Source of the DNA: Bacillota bacterium
Lineage (GTDB): Bacteria > Bacillota > Clostridia > DSM-8532
Length of the DNA: 64,000 nucleotides
NCBI GenBank assembly: GCA_023411795.1
Contig: JAEYOK010000003.1
Span: 1-64,000, forward strand
Direction: 5' to 3'
In this document: in pieces, positions 61,994-64,000 of the stretch
Layout of the letters: every line of letters starts with the position of its first letter
How positions within the stretch are numbered: the stretch's first letter is position 1
Made by a program: the position numbers and the translations under genes
The notes under the pieces: generated by a model
Seen by the model: only the letters and a program-made list of their open reading frames with translations
Told to the model about the DNA's origin: nothing
Database searches by the model: none

Positions 61994-62512
61994 TTAATCT
62001 AGATTTGATCTGTATGTATATTTTTTATATATAATATCAGTCCCATATTTTTTGAAACTGCCTTCCTTTTCAATGAAAAATCCTAGTTTTCTTAATACTG
62101 CATTAGAAGCAGCATTTTCCTGTGCGACATCTGCAGTAAAAACACGAACACCCTTACGATAGCCAAAGTTGATTAAGGCTTTAATTATTTCAGTAGCATA
62201 ACCCTGTCGCCAATATTTTTTATGGACGCAATACCCTAGATCATATTGTTTTGAATCATTTTGGGGAACTATACTGCATGTCCCGATGAAATCATTAGTA
62301 TCCTTAGAAACAGCTATAAACGGAAACCAGCTTTCATCAAGCTCGATACCTTTTGCAAAGCTTAAATATGCTTCATCAGCTTTTTCTTGTGGTGGATCAG
62401 ATAGATACTTACCCATCTCATCATCCAACCAGATGCTGAAGCATAGGGGGCTATCCTCTTCTGGCATACTTCTTAGAATTAAACGATCTGTTTCTATATT
62501 TTCTGTTAACAT
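61994..62512 (-). CDS. GNAT acetyltransferase, RimJ/RimL-like
   Basis: A 172-residue acetyltransferase: ETDRLILRSMPEED at the start, then HKKYWRQGYATEIIKALINF (acetyl-CoA loop) and QENAASNAVLRKLGFFIEKE. The ATG at 62512 with AAGGAGC ahead is preferred. The RimJ/RimL group acetylates N-termini, amines or small molecules; the substrate is unknown. First of three GNAT genes in a row on this strand, which are not paralogous enough to suggest recent duplication. Confidence 0.88.
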   Translation of the reverse strand: MLTENIETDRLILRSMPEEDSPLCFSIWLDDEMGKYLSDPPQEKADEAYLSFAKGIELDESWFPFIAVSKDTNDFIGTCSIVPQNDSKQYDLGYCVHKKYWRQGYATEIIKALINFGYRKGVRVFTADVAQENAASNAVLRKLGFFIEKEGSFKKYGTDIIYKKYTYRSNLD

Positions 62513-62582
62513 TTTAGGCAAGCTCCTTTTTTCCACTAAAACGGTTATTCATAATCTATTTCGCGTTGCAGGCCTTACTGTC

Positions 62583-63374
62583 TCATATTGAGCGAATCAT
62601 ATTTATCTGCCCTCGTTCTTCTTTCGCAAAAAAACCGTATTTATTATAAAGCCCGATTGCGTTTTTATTGTCCACATCGCATAGTAAAAATCCACGTTTT
62701 GCACCAACTGATTTTCCATATGCAATAGCCAGCTCAAACAGTTTTTTTCCTAGTCCCTTCCCACGATGCTCTGATTTTACGACAATCTCACGAATCCATA
62801 ATATGGGTCCATTCTCATTTTCAAAGTCATATAAACTGACGCAGTTTAATCCCAATAATTTATCCTCATCTTTTAGTATAATTACTTTCCCATGTTCAGA
62901 GCTTATCCATTCAGAGAACCATTCCGTACTGTCACCATAAAAACCACGGGAATCATTCTTACAATCTTTTGTCAACTGAGAAGCTTTTTCGCATTCATCG
63001 GGTTTTAAGAAAAGGATATCACCATCGTTTATTTCCGTTGTTTCTGTGTTTTCTAGGTTCATATTGAAGAAATCCATAAATTCACTATGTATAATAAACC
63101 CAATACTCGTTAGTACATCTACGAATTCAGGTGGTATAAACTCGATATAAATCGAGCCATTAATCTTTGTTATAGAATTAATCAGTGCCTCTATATTATT
63201 TGCAGCCCAATGTAATTTTGTAGAATTAATTCCATTACTGATTAATATAATAGAAGAATTATCATTAGTAAGAATCTCATAATTCAATATATCATCAGTT
63301 TCACAATATTGTAATGAGGAGTATTTGAAACCTCTTGAATAATCTAATATCTGTTTTGCTTCTATTAATTCCAT
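62583..63374 (-). CDS. GNAT acetyltransferase with an extra N-terminal domain
   Basis: A 263-residue protein. The C-terminal half (about 125-263) is a canonical GNAT domain, with VVKSEHRGKGLGKKLFELAI and DVDNKNAIGLYNKYGFFAKE. The N-terminal half (about 1-115) is a degenerate GNAT-like alpha/beta domain without the CoA loop. The ATG is preceded by GAGGGGG. Substrate unknown. Confidence 0.85.
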   Translation of the reverse strand: MELIEAKQILDYSRGFKYSSLQYCETDDILNYEILTNDNSSIILISNGINSTKLHWAANNIEALINSITKINGSIYIEFIPPEFVDVLTSIGFIIHSEFMDFFNMNLENTETTEINDGDILFLKPDECEKASQLTKDCKNDSRGFYGDSTEWFSEWISSEHGKVIILKDEDKLLGLNCVSLYDFENENGPILWIREIVVKSEHRGKGLGKKLFELAIAYGKSVGAKRGFLLCDVDNKNAIGLYNKYGFFAKEERGQINMIRSI

Positions 63375-63475
63375 AACAAACCCCCTCTTTTCAAATGATG
63401 GAAGAATCAGGATTGTAGTATATCATATAACGGCTCGATTTCACAATTAAAGACGATACAAAAAGATGGTGTTTT

Positions 63476-63940
63476 TTAGACAATGGATTGAACCATAATA
63501 AGGCATGGATTTTCTTTTCCCCACAATTCCGGCAAACACTCTAAAGGTTTAAACCCAACTGATAGATAAAATTTTCTTGTAATTGCGTAATTAACATCAG
63601 GATGAGTTTCATCTAGCGTTTTTACCTGTAAGAACTGGTATCGCTTTTCTTTTGCTAAATTAAAAACCTTATTAAATAAAGCTCTACCGATTCCTTGTTT
63701 ATGGTATTCAGATAGAACACCCATGACATAAATTTCTGCAGTATATTTATTATTCTCTTTAAGAGAAATAAAACCTATCGGTTTAGATTCATCAAATGCT
63801 GCATAAAATGGCATTCTAGCGCTCTCTTTAATATATTCTTGTGTAGATTCAGGTATCCCAAACCAATCTGATAATGATTCTAAGATGCGCGTCGATATTT
63901 CTATTTTCTTTTGTTCATCTAACACTTCTGCTATATTCAT
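63476..63940 (-). CDS. GNAT acetyltransferase
   Basis: A 154-residue acetyltransferase with AAFDESKPIGFISLKENN, the acetyl-CoA loop GVLSEYHKQGIGRALFNKVF and a late Tyr/Phe in RKFYLSVGFKPLE. GAGGCG lies five bases before the ATG. Substrate unknown; a 101-base gap separates it from the next gene. Confidence 0.88.
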   Translation of the reverse strand: MNIAEVLDEQKKIEISTRILESLSDWFGIPESTQEYIKESARMPFYAAFDESKPIGFISLKENNKYTAEIYVMGVLSEYHKQGIGRALFNKVFNLAKEKRYQFLQVKTLDETHPDVNYAITRKFYLSVGFKPLECLPELWGKENPCLIMVQSIV

Positions 63941-64000
63941 CTTTACGCCTCTTATAAGATGTTAATTATTAATAATTATTCACTTTTTTCAATCTCAGGA

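Overview
The window looks like a chromosomal segment of a low-GC Gram-positive anaerobe of the class Clostridia. The signs are an AT-rich base composition, strong AGGAGG ribosome binding sites, frequent GTG and TTG starts, TTGACA/TATAAT promoters with 17-base spacers, U-tailed terminators, a GTP-type PEP carboxykinase, a cytoplasmic type I pullulanase, a YuaF/YuaG-like NfeD-flotillin pair and a cohesin-like module on a secreted protein. A relative of Ruminiclostridium or Hungateiclostridium is my inference; no species can be named from the sequence alone.

Layout. 0-8.4 kb: a phospholipase-C-like/GNAT fusion gene behind a structured leader RNA with an attenuator-like terminator; a membrane diguanylate cyclase; and a marR-ABC ATPase-large FtsX-type permease operon bracketed by a 23-base direct repeat. 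7.9-8.9 kb: a small gene graveyard (fragments of a TRAP permease, a flavodoxin and an SDR dehydrogenase). 8.9-11.8 kb: a tightly overlapping trio on the minus strand (thymidylate-kinase-like, B12-type radical SAM, uracil-DNA-glycosylase-like) with a Phd-like antitoxin upstream; its combined function is unknown. 11.9-12.6 kb: wrecks of an IS21 istB gene and an IS256 transposase. 12.7-23.8 kb: a seven-gene plus-strand defence operon (PLD-SNF2 helicase, DUF4391 protein, KwaA-like membrane protein, KwaB-like protein, type III Mod methyltransferase, unknown helical protein, type III Res helicase-nuclease), ending at a tRNA-Ser(GGA). I read it as a type III restriction system with extra helicase and Kiwa-like modules in the same transcript.

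24.1-41.1 kb: a divergent carbohydrate/riboside locus. To the left run an ABC importer (two permeases and a lipoprotein), an ADP-ribosylglycohydrolase (ARH) and an AbrB-type permease. To the right run ribokinase, two more ARH proteins and a complete citrate lyase set (citD, E, F, C and a fused citXG), apparently one operon. A LacI-type regulator sits between, and the same AAACCGGTTT operator lies just downstream of both outward promoters. The inferred logic is uptake of a ribose-containing compound, cleavage of its N- or O-riboside bond, ribose phosphorylation, and a link to citrate lyase. The citrate lyase cofactor itself contains a ribosyl-ribose bond.

41.1-64 kb: housekeeping and envelope genes: a rhodanese lipoprotein, HU, an ABC-2 exporter with two permeases, a membrane-anchored unknown protein, a secreted phosphodiester-glycosidase protein with cohesin-like domain, a spermidine-synthase-like membrane protein, pullulanase, pckG, a CPBP protease, a 42-residue small protein, a DUF1836-NfeD-flotillin operon and three GNAT acetyltransferases. 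Between them lie REP-like repeats and long inverted repeats. No CRISPR array, rRNA or prophage structural gene is visible.
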